NCBI GenBank assembly: GCA_938074565.1
Contig: CALJEQ010000015.1
Span: 1 to 64,000, forward strand
DNA: 64,000 nt
Direction: 5' to 3'
Source: an uncultured Alkaliphilus sp.
Lineage (GTDB): Bacteria; Bacillota; Clostridia; Peptostreptococcales; Natronincolaceae
How positions within the stretch are numbered: the first letter of the stretch is position 1; each line of letters starts with the position of its first letter. Below the pieces are notes generated by a model. That model ran no database searches, was not told where the DNA came from, and saw nothing but the letters and a program-made list of their open reading frames with translations. The translations under genes were made by a program, and so were the position numbers. Positions 45,463 to 55,800 of this stretch are shown piece after piece.

Positions 45463-45941
45463 TTCCTTCCATTATATATTACTGCTATCCCTATACCTAT
45501 TAGAGCAATAGGTGTTAGATAACGATAACTCATCCAATGCCAATTGAAAAAGTTACGGGTAAAAAAATAACTTCCTAAAGCAATTAGTATTCCACCAATA
45601 ATAACTCCGTCTTTACTTTTTTTTGTTGAACTATTTTGATAATCCTTTTCAAAGTTTAAAGTACTGGAATCATCATTATTATCATTTTGTTGTCGATAAT
45701 TGGTTTCTTCAATTATTTCTGCATCAATAACATTTGATTTTTTTGCATTACCCACTGGAGCTTCATCCATAATCATAGCTGCAATAATATAAGCAATAAT
45801 CCCCCCACCAACAGGCAGTAGAGTAAATAAAACCCACAATATTCTAACCAATGTAGCATCCCACTCAAAATATTCGGCAATTCCACCACACACACCAGCT
45901 AATTTTTTATCATTTCTTGATAAATATAATCTTTTCTTCAT
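45459..45941 (-). CDS. PspC domain protein with C-terminal helices
   Basis: 160 aa. PspC domain 1-60 ([21 protein letters not shown], one amphipathic helix plus one transmembrane helix), an acidic Asn/Ser-rich linker (61-110), and two C-terminal hydrophobic segments (about 113-125 and 139-155). SD GGAGGAC. In a LiaF-type setting PspC domains take part in envelope-stress signalling. Confidence 0.9.
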   Translation of the reverse strand: MKKRLYLSRNDKKLAGVCGGIAEYFEWDATLVRILWVLFTLLPVGGGIIAYIIAAMIMDEAPVGNAKKSNVIDAEIIEETNYRQQNDNNDDSSTLNFEKDYQNSSTKKSKDGVIIGGILIALGSYFFTRNFFNWHWMSYRYLTPIALIGIGIAVIYNGRK

Positions 45942-46018
45942 TTTAGCGTCCTCCCTTAAATAACCAAATTAATAATTTCAATATTTGTTGTAGTTAATTT
46001 TCTTAAAATTAATGGTGT

Positions 46019-46216
46019 TTAATATTCAGTTGGCTCTTCTTTCATAATAATGGCTGCTACTATATAAAGAATTAGACCTGCACCACCAGGAATAACCGTC
46101 AATAGTATCCACGCTAATCTAACTACGGTTGGGTCAATGTCGAAATATTCTGCAAACCCTCCACACACTCCTGCTAATTGCTTATATTTTTTTGACAAAT
46201 ATAGTCGTTTTTTCAC
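46019..46216 (-). CDS. minimal PspC domain protein
   Basis: 65 aa, a complete PspC domain and nothing else: LYLSKKYKQLAGVCGGFAEYF followed by the hydrophobic helix 'LAWILLTVIPGGAGLILYIVAAIIM'. The GTG start has SD AGGAGGG. It is the second of three tandem PspC genes. Confidence 0.93.
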   Translation of the reverse strand: MKKRLYLSKKYKQLAGVCGGFAEYFDIDPTVVRLAWILLTVIPGGAGLILYIVAAIIMKEEPTEY

Positions 46217-46322
46217 TGTCTTCCCTCCTGTTATTTATCTGTACTTCTAGACTATTTACTTATGTTACACTAATAATTGTTGTGATTAATGAAATAGCGT
46301 TTATCTACTTTTTAAAAAAACC

Positions 46323-46517
46323 TTATTGTTGTGGTTTTTCTATAATAAAAGCAGCAATTATATAAAATATTACACCTGCACCGCTGGTAAATAATGAGAA
46401 CAGAACCCATAACAATCTAACTAATGTAGCATCCATATCAAAATATTCAGCGATTCCACCACACACACCAGCTAATTTCTTATCATTTGATAAATATAAT
46501 TTTCTATTATTATTCAT
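46323..46517 (-). CDS. minimal PspC domain protein
   Basis: 64 aa, a single PspC domain ([20 protein letters not shown], then one membrane helix). ATG with SD GGAGGG. It is the first of three tandem PspC genes that look like local duplications; a hairpin separates them from the flotillin genes upstream. Confidence 0.93.
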   Translation of the reverse strand: MNNNRKLYLSNDKKLAGVCGGIAEYFDMDATLVRLLWVLFSLFTSGAGVIFYIIAAFIIEKPQQ

Positions 46518-46625
46518 TTTATTTCCCTCCCTATTTATTATATTGTTTCTTATTAGCTATCTTATTAATAAATACGCACATATTTTAGAAATGTTTATTG
46601 AAAATATAATTTTTTTTATAAATAA

Positions 46626-46671
46626 CAAAGCCCTAGAGAATATAAATGTATTCTTATAGGGCCTTATTTTT
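46626..46671 (-). terminator. hairpin after the flotillin gene
   Basis: GCCCTAGAGAATA and TATTCTTATAGGGC form a long stem about 10 bp past the flotillin stop. The T-run is better on the plus strand, so termination strength on the minus strand is uncertain. Confidence 0.6.
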
Positions 46672-46680
46672 ATACTTTGC

Positions 46681-48108
46681 TTATTCTACATTCGTATTTT
46701 GTTGTTGGTTATTATTTTCAACAGTTTGTTTTTGTGTAACTCCTCTTAATAATTGTGTTAAATCAGTTCCAGTTAATGCATTAACTGTTTCAGGTAAAGT
46801 AGCCATTATATCTGTAACATATTTAGAAACTTTAGCAGCTCCCTGTCCGTTGCCATTACCAGAGTCTACGATAACAATTTTTTCTGTTTTAGAAAGTGGT
46901 TCAGCAACCGCCTTGGCAATTTCAGGAAGCTTTTCAATAATCATTTGAGTTATAGCAGCATCGTTGTACTGCTTAAAGGCTTCTGCCTTCTTAAACATTG
47001 CCTCAGCCTCAGCTTTACCCTTCTCACGGATAATTTCAACTTCTGCCATACCTTCTTCTCTTCTAGCAGCGGCATTGGCAATACCCCTTAATCTAATGGA
47101 TTCAGCAGCTGCTTCCGCTTCTTGAATTTCTTTATACTTTGCAGCTTCCGCCCTCTTTTCAAAACTAAACTTTTCAGCTTCTGCTAGTTTCTTAACTGTA
47201 GCATCAAGTTCTTTCTCTCTTCTAAGGGCTTCTTGTTCTGCCAATTCAATCTCTTTTTGTTTTTTAACAATTTGAACTTGCATTTTTTCCTTTTCTACTT
47301 CCTGTTGAACTTTACTGGCTTCAATCTCATAGGCAAGGTCAGCTTTAGCCGTTTCAGTTTGTTGATCTTTACGATAAGCTTGAACCTTTAAATCTTTTTC
47401 TTTACTTGATTCAGCAATTTGAGTTTCTGCCACTAATCTAGCGTGTTCACCTTCACGATTAGCATTGGCAGTTTTTATTTTTGTTTCTTTAGTTGCCTCT
47501 GCTTCAGCGATTTCTGCATCACGCTTAACTTCTGCAATTCTCTTTTTACCTAATGCAATTAAATACCCATTATCATCTTTTATATCTCTAATGGTGAAAG
47601 CTTTAATTTCTAATCCCATCTGAGCTAAATCTAGGGCTGCAACTTCTTGTACCTGTGAAGCGAACTTTTCTCTATCTTTATAGATTTCCTCAACAGACAT
47701 TTTAGAAATAATCTCACGAAGTTTTCCTTCCAATACGTCTTTGGCTGTATCTTTGATACTTTCAATGGTGGTTTTTTCAGAACCAGTATTAAACTGCTCA
47801 ATGGCAGATAAAATAGATTCTAAATCTGATTTTACCTTAAGAACTGCCACCCCGTCAGCTTTAATGTCAACACCTTGTTCTGTTAAAGCACCATCTGTTC
47901 TAACCTCTATTTTCATATTCTCTAAAGAAATAATATCGGTTCTTTCTAATAGTGGGATAACAAAACCACCACCCCCAGAGATAACACGTTTATTAAGACC
48001 TGTAATAACAATAGCTTTATCTTGTGGTACTTTCCTCCACATAAGTAGAACACTTAAAATTAATACGATAATTACACCAACAATTATAATTGGAATTGTC
48101 ATTGTCAT
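46681..48108 (-). CDS. floT: flotillin
   Basis: 475 aa. One N-terminal membrane segment (5-22), SPFH/band-7 domain (about 28-190), then a long Ala/Glu/Lys-rich coiled coil (about 190-390) with the flotillin 'EAE..' repeats, and a Gln/Asn-rich tail. It matches Bacillus FloT/YuaG in length and layout. It forms membrane microdomains with the NfeD-type partner encoded just upstream. ATG 6 nt after SD GGAGGG. The symbol is by homology. Confidence 0.93.
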   Translation of the reverse strand: MTMTIPIIIVGVIIVLILSVLLMWRKVPQDKAIVITGLNKRVISGGGGFVIPLLERTDIISLENMKIEVRTDGALTEQGVDIKADGVAVLKVKSDLESILSAIEQFNTGSEKTTIESIKDTAKDVLEGKLREIISKMSVEEIYKDREKFASQVQEVAALDLAQMGLEIKAFTIRDIKDDNGYLIALGKKRIAEVKRDAEIAEAEATKETKIKTANANREGEHARLVAETQIAESSKEKDLKVQAYRKDQQTETAKADLAYEIEASKVQQEVEKEKMQVQIVKKQKEIELAEQEALRREKELDATVKKLAEAEKFSFEKRAEAAKYKEIQEAEAAAESIRLRGIANAAARREEGMAEVEIIREKGKAEAEAMFKKAEAFKQYNDAAITQMIIEKLPEIAKAVAEPLSKTEKIVIVDSGNGNGQGAAKVSKYVTDIMATLPETVNALTGTDLTQLLRGVTQKQTVENNNQQQNTNVE

Positions 48109-48200
48109 TAATTACCCTCCTTAAACTATTATTTGATATAAGTATTTTTTTATCTACATCTATCCCCCTTTCAATAAACTGACAAAATATATACTTTTAT

Positions 48201-48737
48201 CTATTGTCTATTTACAAAAAATACATTATCTTTAATTGAACTAATAACTACAATTTCATCCTTTAGAATATCCTCACCATTCTGTGACTTAGCAGGCGCA
48301 GTATATGTATTTCCTCCAATTACGTAGGATATTTTTCCAAAGGATGTTCCTGTAATAGTTAGGTCTACCTTTGCTTTAAACCCAATTATTTCCGTTTGTG
48401 AAATAGCACTGGTATTTTGGGCTTTATGCAAGGGTACAATCACCAATTTATAAAATAACCATGCTACAACAAAGGCAGCAATTACTGCAACTATCAATGT
48501 CAATATTTGACTAAGTTCTTTATCTAACCCCATTATTCCAACTCCACCAAATACTGTAATAAATGCTGTAATAACAACTGGCTTAAAAGGTGATACTGCA
48601 ATACCATGAATATCTCCATCCAAATCTAAGTCTCCATCAAAATCCATAAAATCTAGAAATTGACCCAATATAAAAGAAACTATTGTAAATAATACGCCAA
48701 CTCTAAAACAAACTTGATAGATTGTTAACATATTCAA
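48201..48737 (-). CDS. NfeD-like membrane protein, flotillin partner (YuaF-type)
   Basis: 178 aa. Three hydrophobic segments (about 8-28, 48-70, 76-98) with an aspartate-rich loop between (DFMDFDGDLDLDGDIHG), then a C-terminal OB-fold-like part ('GFKAKVDLTITGTSFGKISYVIGGNTYTAPAKS'). NfeD proteins are co-encoded with flotillins. The likely start is TTG at 48737 with SD AAGGGG 9 nt upstream; an ATG two codons later is the alternative. Confidence 0.87.
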   Translation of the reverse strand: MNMLTIYQVCFRVGVLFTIVSFILGQFLDFMDFDGDLDLDGDIHGIAVSPFKPVVITAFITVFGGVGIMGLDKELSQILTLIVAVIAAFVVAWLFYKLVIVPLHKAQNTSAISQTEIIGFKAKVDLTITGTSFGKISYVIGGNTYTAPAKSQNGEDILKDEIVVISSIKDNVFFVNRQ

Positions 48738-48965
48738 TAGTTATCACCCCTTCTTAAGATTATCAATTTCCCATTACAGCTCCTTAAACTATATGCTTTT
48801 AGTCATTTATTCAGACTATATTAATATTATTTAAGGTGTTTAAACTGTTAAACTATACAAATATACACTTATAATATTCGACATAAAGTTACATTCTCCT
48901 TCTATATATTGCACTTTAATTCCTTAAGCCTTTTTTACGTATCTATTTATAAATATATATAATAG

Positions 48966-48995
48966 AAAAAGGGCTAAAAATTTAGCCCTTTAGAA
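48966..48995 (-). terminator. terminator after the flavodoxin-fold reductase
   Basis: AAAGGGCTAAA and TTTAGCCCTTT followed by TTC on the minus strand. The hairpin begins inside the stop region of the gene. Confidence 0.85.
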
Positions 48996-49580
48996 TGATG
49001 AAAAACTCCTACTTAAACCCCTTCCAAACTCGTAGGCTTGATTAAGGGCTACTTCATTTTCATAAGCAGGTTTTTCATCTACATTATTAATAAATAAACT
49101 ACCTTTGTATTCTGTATTTATGGATTTAAAAAACAAATCCATAATTGGTGTTACTGCTTCCATACCAAAGGGGTGTTGTGATGCTCCTGCGGTACAAATT
49201 AAAAAACCAATTCTTTTCTTGTTTCGATCTATTAATGGGTCATTTAACGTATATTTACTGGACCATATGGCTTGGTTTCGATCAATTACTAATTTTAACT
49301 GAGCACTTATGCTGTTAAAGTACATTGGTGAAGTTAAAATAATAATGTCTGCAACATTGAATTTTTCAATTAATTCATTTGAATCATCTTTTTTAACACA
49401 CCCACGTATTTTTGTGCAGGCATCACAGGCTACACAGGGAGAAATTGTCATTTCTCCTGCATATAGTTTTTCTATCTCTGCTTCTTTATTAACTTCTCTT
49501 ACACCAATAAGCATTCTGTCTAATAGCTTATCGTTATTTTTTCCTTTTCGAGGACTCCCCATAATTGCCAGTACCTTCAT
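48990..49580 (-). CDS. flavodoxin-fold NAD(P)H-dependent oxidoreductase
   Basis: 196 aa from ATG 49580 with SD GGGGAGG 7 nt upstream; a start at 49604 would put the SD inside the gene. FMN-binding 'IMGSPRKGKNNDKLLD' (6-21), a CVACDAC segment near 50 and 'ADIIILTSPMYFNSISAQLKLVIDR' typical of the NADPH-dependent FMN reductase / iron-sulfur flavoprotein family. The Cys cluster may hold an Fe-S centre. Single gene. Confidence 0.9.
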   Translation of the reverse strand: MKVLAIMGSPRKGKNNDKLLDRMLIGVREVNKEAEIEKLYAGEMTISPCVACDACTKIRGCVKKDDSNELIEKFNVADIIILTSPMYFNSISAQLKLVIDRNQAIWSSKYTLNDPLIDRNKKRIGFLICTAGASQHPFGMEAVTPIMDLFFKSINTEYKGSLFINNVDEKPAYENEVALNQAYEFGRGLSRSFSSF

Positions 49581-49759
49581 TTGTTTTCCTCCCCAACAAT
49601 CCAAATTATTCTAATTTATTATACCATTTTTACAAACTCATTTTAGTTTATTTTCATATGTTTTGTTTTCATTTAAAATAATCATCTATAAAAACAAAGC
49701 ATATTTCCCAGGAAAAACAGGACTTTTTCCTTATTCACAGCTTTTTAAATATTTTTATA

Positions 49760-49793
49760 ACAAAAAGACCGTCATAGAGACAGTCCCTTTGTT
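49760..49793 (-). terminator. terminator of the glucan synthase operon
   Basis: On the minus strand GGGACTGTC...GACGGTCTTTTTG forms a GC-rich stem with a 5-nt loop and T-run, 14 bp past the stop of the 2853-aa gene. Confidence 0.8.
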
Positions 49794-49806
49794 ATACTTA
49801 CTTATT

Positions 49807-52800
49807 TTATTCTTTTTCCCCCATTATTACCTCAACCCAATGTTCATTTCCATCATCAATTAATTCAATTGTATTATCCGTTAGCTTCTTTTCATCTAAC
49901 TTTAGACCTTTTACACCATAGTTTACGTTGTTAGGGTTTTTTACTGTTATATGATAGTGGGTACTGTTATGTTTATAATTTATTTGAAAACCCTGCCAGT
50001 CTTTTGGAATACAAGGGTCTATCATCAATCGATTCCCTTGTTTCTTTAAACCCAACATATCCACCAAACCAATACTATACATCCATCCAGCTACACCAGT
50101 ATACCAAGTCCAACCACCTCTACCTACATGGGGGGCAACTGCATACACATCTGCCGCCATAACATAGGGTTCTACTTTGTAGATGGCACACTCCAAAGGA
50201 GTTCTTGTATGATTAATGGGATTAATCATATGGTATAGCTCATGGGCTTTATCTCCTTCTTTAAGTTGAGCAAAACCCTTAATTACCCAAGATGCTGCAT
50301 GGGTATACTGTCCTCCATTTTCCCTAACCCCAGGTACATAACCTTTAATGTATCCTGGTTCTTGATCACTTTCATCAAAGGGTGGAGTAAAAAGCAAAAT
50401 TAGCCCCTCATCCTTTTTAATGAGATAATCCTCCACCGACTTCATTGCCACTCTACTTCTTTCATACTCATCTTCCCTAGATATTATAGACCAAGATTGA
50501 GCCAGAGAATCAATTATACACTCGGTATTTTGTGATGAACCTAAAGGACTGCCATCGTCATAAAAAGCCCTTATATACCATTCTCCATCCCAAGCATTTT
50601 TATCTATATGTTCTACAATAGTATCTGCAACGACTAGGTATCTGTCTCCCCGTTCCTTATCCTTCATCAGATGGCATATTTGCGAGAATTTCTTTAAAAT
50701 TCTATGAAGAAACCAGCCCAACCAAACACTTTCACCTTTTCCTTGATTTCCCACTGTACTCATTCCATCGTTCCAGTCACCAGAACCCATCAAAGGAATA
50801 CCATGCACCCCATATTTAAGGGATCTTTCTATGGCTCGAACACAATGGTCATAAACAGTTGATTTTTCCTGTGAGATTTTAGGAATACCATACCGTTCAT
50901 CTTCACCCTCCCTCAATGGTTCTTCCTCTAAGAAATGGGTTATTTCATGGAGAAGGGCTTCGTCTTGGGTATGATTAAAATATTCTGCTGTGGCATAGGG
51001 TAACCATAAAAGGTCATCGGAGAATCTTGTTCTAATTCCTTTTTCCCCCGCCCCAGGGTGCCACCAATGCTGTACATCCCCTTCAACAAATTGATGTTCA
51101 CAGTGAATTAAAATTTGTTTTCTAATTGTCTCTGGGTTTGCATGCAACATATTCATAGCATCTTGCAGTTGATCACGATAACCATATGCTCCTCCCGATT
51201 GATAAAAGGCTGATCTAGCCCATAGTCTACAAGCAATGGTTTGATACAGTAACCAAGCATTTAACATTAAATCCATTGAAGCATCGGGGGTTTTAACTTG
51301 AATTGTATCAAACAACCCTCTCCAATAGGCTTTAACCTCATCTAAAGCCCTTTTACAATTGTTTATATCCTTATATTTTTTAATTAACCCACTGGCTTGA
51401 CTAAATTCCTTACCTTGCCCTAAAATGCACACCAGTTGTTTTTCTTCATTAGCTCCCAACTCTATTATGCATTGCAATGCCCCACAAGGGTCTAATCCTG
51501 CACCTGTTTCGTTGGATAACCCTTCCCTTTTTAATCCTTCTGGTGTTTGCAGACTACCTTTTAAGCCAATAAATTCTCTTCTGTCTCCCGTATAGGAGGT
51601 GATTGGTTCCGAAGCCTCCATAAAAGTAATTCTTCCAGGAAAATCTGTTTGATAAGGATTTATCACCAATAAACCACCAGTATTTATATTTGACTCTGTT
51701 ACTATATATTGTCTAGTCATTTCTTCACTTACCCCCATAACTGGGTTAATGTAGTAGGTTAAGGTAAGTTTTCTTTTTTTATTGGAGTTATTTTTCAAAT
51801 TAATTAAATTAATTTTAACTGGATCTTCCTTAGGAACGAACATAGTTAATTCTTGTTCTATTCCTTGACTATTATTTTGAAAAACAGAATAACCAAGCCC
51901 ATGCCTTATTAAATAATTATCCTTTTTTCGTACGGGAAGTGGTGTAATGGACCATACCTCACCATCATCTTCATCCCGTAGATAGATGATTTCCCCTGGT
52001 TTATCTGAAACAGGGTCATTGGACCAAGGTGTTATTTTATTTTCCCTACTGTTTTCTGACCATGTGAAGCCAGATCCTCCTTCTGTTACAATAAAACCAA
52101 AGTCTTTATTTGCCACAACATTTGACCAAGGTGCAGGGGTTTGGCTGTGTTCTTTTAGTTTTATTACATATTCTTTTCCGTCTTTACTAAAACCACCATA
52201 TCCATTATATAGCATTACATCCATTGGAATTTCTTTACTTGGATATTTAATTGCCTTTGATGTAAATACCTTTTCTTGTGGATATTCGCTGGTGGAGATA
52301 ACTTGTTTCATTTGTTTAGATAAAGAACCAATTTCTCCCTTTAGAATCATTCTTGCAACAGTATATAATAGTATTCGATCTTCTTGAGGCATGATATTGG
52401 AATCCCTTAGAAAGATTCCCCCCGGCTGATTTTCAATATATCGGGCTGAACTTGAAAATATCACATCCCTAATGAGTTGTTGTAAGGGTTGAAGATAATT
52501 ACTCTCATCTTCATTTAATATTACTAGATCTACTGTAATCCCCTTAGACCTCCAATATTCATGGGCTCTTAAAACTTCCTTTACTAAATCTATATCATCC
52601 ATCCTTTTAATAGTCACCAGTAATAATGGTAAATCACCTGAAATACCATATGCCCAAAGTGCAGACTGACCTTTATTGTTTTCTTCTAGAAGGTCTGCAT
52701 ATTGCCGCCTAGAAGGATTTAGAAATAATATAAATGACAACATCTCTTGAAATATTTTTATTTCTTTAGGTTTAAAGTTTAAAAAGGTAGATTCCACTTG

Positions 52801-55800
52801 ACTTCTGGTTAATGCCAAGTCCATGGCACGACCAATTATATTATGATCGTGATACTTTTTCACCAGTTTTACTACCCCATCCTTACTTTCATCAATTCCT
52901 GTCATAAAGGAAATGACAACACTTTTCCCTGAAGGAACTTTCACCGTTCTCCTTAGGCTCATAATAGGGTCTATGGCTATCCCTGTTGTGTTTTTCAATG
53001 GTTGGGTTAAAGCAATAGGGTTAGAGATATTTTTTCCTCTTCCTATGAAATTACCTCTATTGGTTTCATATTGTAGCCCCCCTACCGTCTCACCCTCTAC
53101 AATTACCCCATGAAAAATCCATTGGGTGGTCTGGTCATGTCCTCTTGGTCTACGGGATGCCAACAAACTATCATAGTCTGACATTAATTCAGTTCTTACA
53201 AAAAGATTACTGAAGGCAGGATGGGCAACATCCCCCGACTGATTAGTCATAACCGTTTCATAATAACTGGTAACCTGTAAAGTTACCTCAGTTGTACTAT
53301 GGTTGCTTATTTCCATCCTTCTTATTTCTACATTATCCTCTGGTGAAACAAAAACATCTGTAGTAGTTTCAATGTTTTCATTGTTTTTTATATAAGTGGC
53401 TTTATCCTGAGAAAAAATAACTTGATAACCATCAGCCTCTTCCTTAAACGGCTCATAAGTCGCCGACCAAGTTGCCCCATCCTTTACATTATGGATAAAT
53501 AGATATGTGCCGTATCCCTCAGATAGCAAATCCTCCCGCCAGCGGGTAATTTGAATATTGTTCATCTTACTATAACCATTACCCCCATCAGTTAAAAGCA
53601 TTCCATAGCTTCCATTTGAAAGCACATGACACTTTGGCGGTATTTCCCTTGGAACACCATATTTTCTAACAACATTCTCCAAAGGGGCCTCTGTTCGTTG
53701 GCGTTCTTCCACTCTTTCCTTATATTCCTTTGTCACAATTACCCTTAATGGTATTTTTTCTTGAAGCAAAAGTTCAGCAGACTTCATAACTGGATCTCGG
53801 TGAAATCTTTTTTGAATAATAAAATCATGAAAATAATTATTGATTGAAACCAAACTCATTCCTAAATGATGGGCCATAAAGTTTTTAACGATTTCATTAT
53901 TCTGTTTTATGGTCAATCTTTCGGCGGTATAATCAATTGCCTCATAAAAGCCATATTTACCCTCTATACCTTGGGCGATCAACCTTTTAACATTTTTTAT
54001 TACACCTTTAGGGTCTAATGGTAATGCTAATAAAGTAGAATAGGGAGATACCACCGTTTCATCAATTAACCCCCTCTTTAAACCTAAATCTGCCACACCA
54101 AAGGCTTTATATTGATAATTTAGCATGGTATCGAAGGCATAATAACCTGATTCAGAAACACCCCAAGGAATATTTAAACTTTCCCCATATTTCTGTTGAG
54201 CTTTTATAACTGTATAATAGGTCTCATCCATTAAAGTGTTTCTATAGTTCTTAATTGTTAAATAGGGCATTAAATACTCAAACATTGTCCCTGTCCATGA
54301 AACTAATCCTCTGTTTCCATTTACTACAGATAATGCCCGTCCTAACTTAAACCAATGTTTTTGAGGAACTTCTCTTCGGGCAACGGCAAGGTAACTGGTT
54401 ATTCTTACCTCAGAAGCAAGTAGGTCATAATAGGAATTAGTTAATTTTTCTTCCTCCACTTGATAACCTATTGAAAATAAGTTTCGCTTTTTATCATATA
54501 AATGAGTAAACTCTGTTGACTCTATCATTACTTCAATTTCTGCTATTGTTTGATTGATTTGATTTATCATGTCATCAGTATTTTTCTTGCTTTCTAATAC
54601 CTTTTCTTTAAAGGATATAGCTGTCTTTTTTTCTTCTTCCGTTAACTTACCTAAAGAATCGCCTTTTATTCCATCTACTAATTTCTGATATAGTTGACTT
54701 AACTTCTCCAAAGATGGTACTCTCTTTATTTCATCCATTATAGTACCTATCGCTTCTTTACCTTCTAATAAATCTTTTATCTGTTGATTATTTGAAAGCA
54801 TTAAAGATGGAAAAAAGAAAGTTTCTATTTCCAAACGATAGTTTCTTATTTGATTTTCCAGTCTACCTTCTTCATCTTCAATTACCCACTGTTCAAAATT
54901 AAATTCTTCAACTAATTGAATGTAATCGAATAAATTTAATTCCTTCTGTGCCAATAAACTATCCACCAGTATCAGCTTTGAATTTGAATTATCATCAGTT
55001 AGTACAACCGTCATTGTATCCTTAATACCTGATACCAAACTTTTATCCATCATCTGCCTACCAATATACTCCTTTAATCCTTCCTTTATAGTAATTAAAT
55101 AGGAGACAAAATTTCCACTGTCAACGGTGGAGACATAATAAGGTCTTAACACTTCTAAATTTATAGTATCGTACCAATTATATAGGTGACCCTTCCAAGT
55201 TTCCATTTTTTTCAAAGTCCCTACAGTATTGGATATGCGTCCTATCATTTCTTGTGTTGTAATGTATCCAAAATCCCTTGCGCTTAATACAGACATCAAG
55301 TAAAAGCCTATGTTTGTGGGGGAAGTTCTATGGGCAATTCCCTTTGGAGGATATATTTGAATATTATCAGGAGGTAAGAAATGATCCTCTACTCCAACTA
55401 AATCTTCATAGTACCCCCAAGTTTTTCTTGCAATTCTTCTCAGTTCTGTTAAATCTTCCTCTTGTAACATCTCCACTTTCTTTACATCTTCTTGACTGAC
55501 ATTGAAGGCAACCCACGGAGAAATAACCCAAGCCATCAATAAGGGTAAAGCATAAAATAGATTTATTGGTCTTATGGCAAAAATTAATACAACTGCTATC
55601 CCCACTATTGGATATACCATCATCATTCGACGTATATAACTTTGTACATCATTTTTCAATTTCTTTTCTGAATCTGCAACCGTTACCCATTCTAATAAGT
55701 TGTGTCTAGAAATATAAACTCGATGAAGGGTTCTTACAATGGCATCTAACATCATATAGGCTTGATGGGGTAAAAAGATTAACTGTAAAACCACCATATA

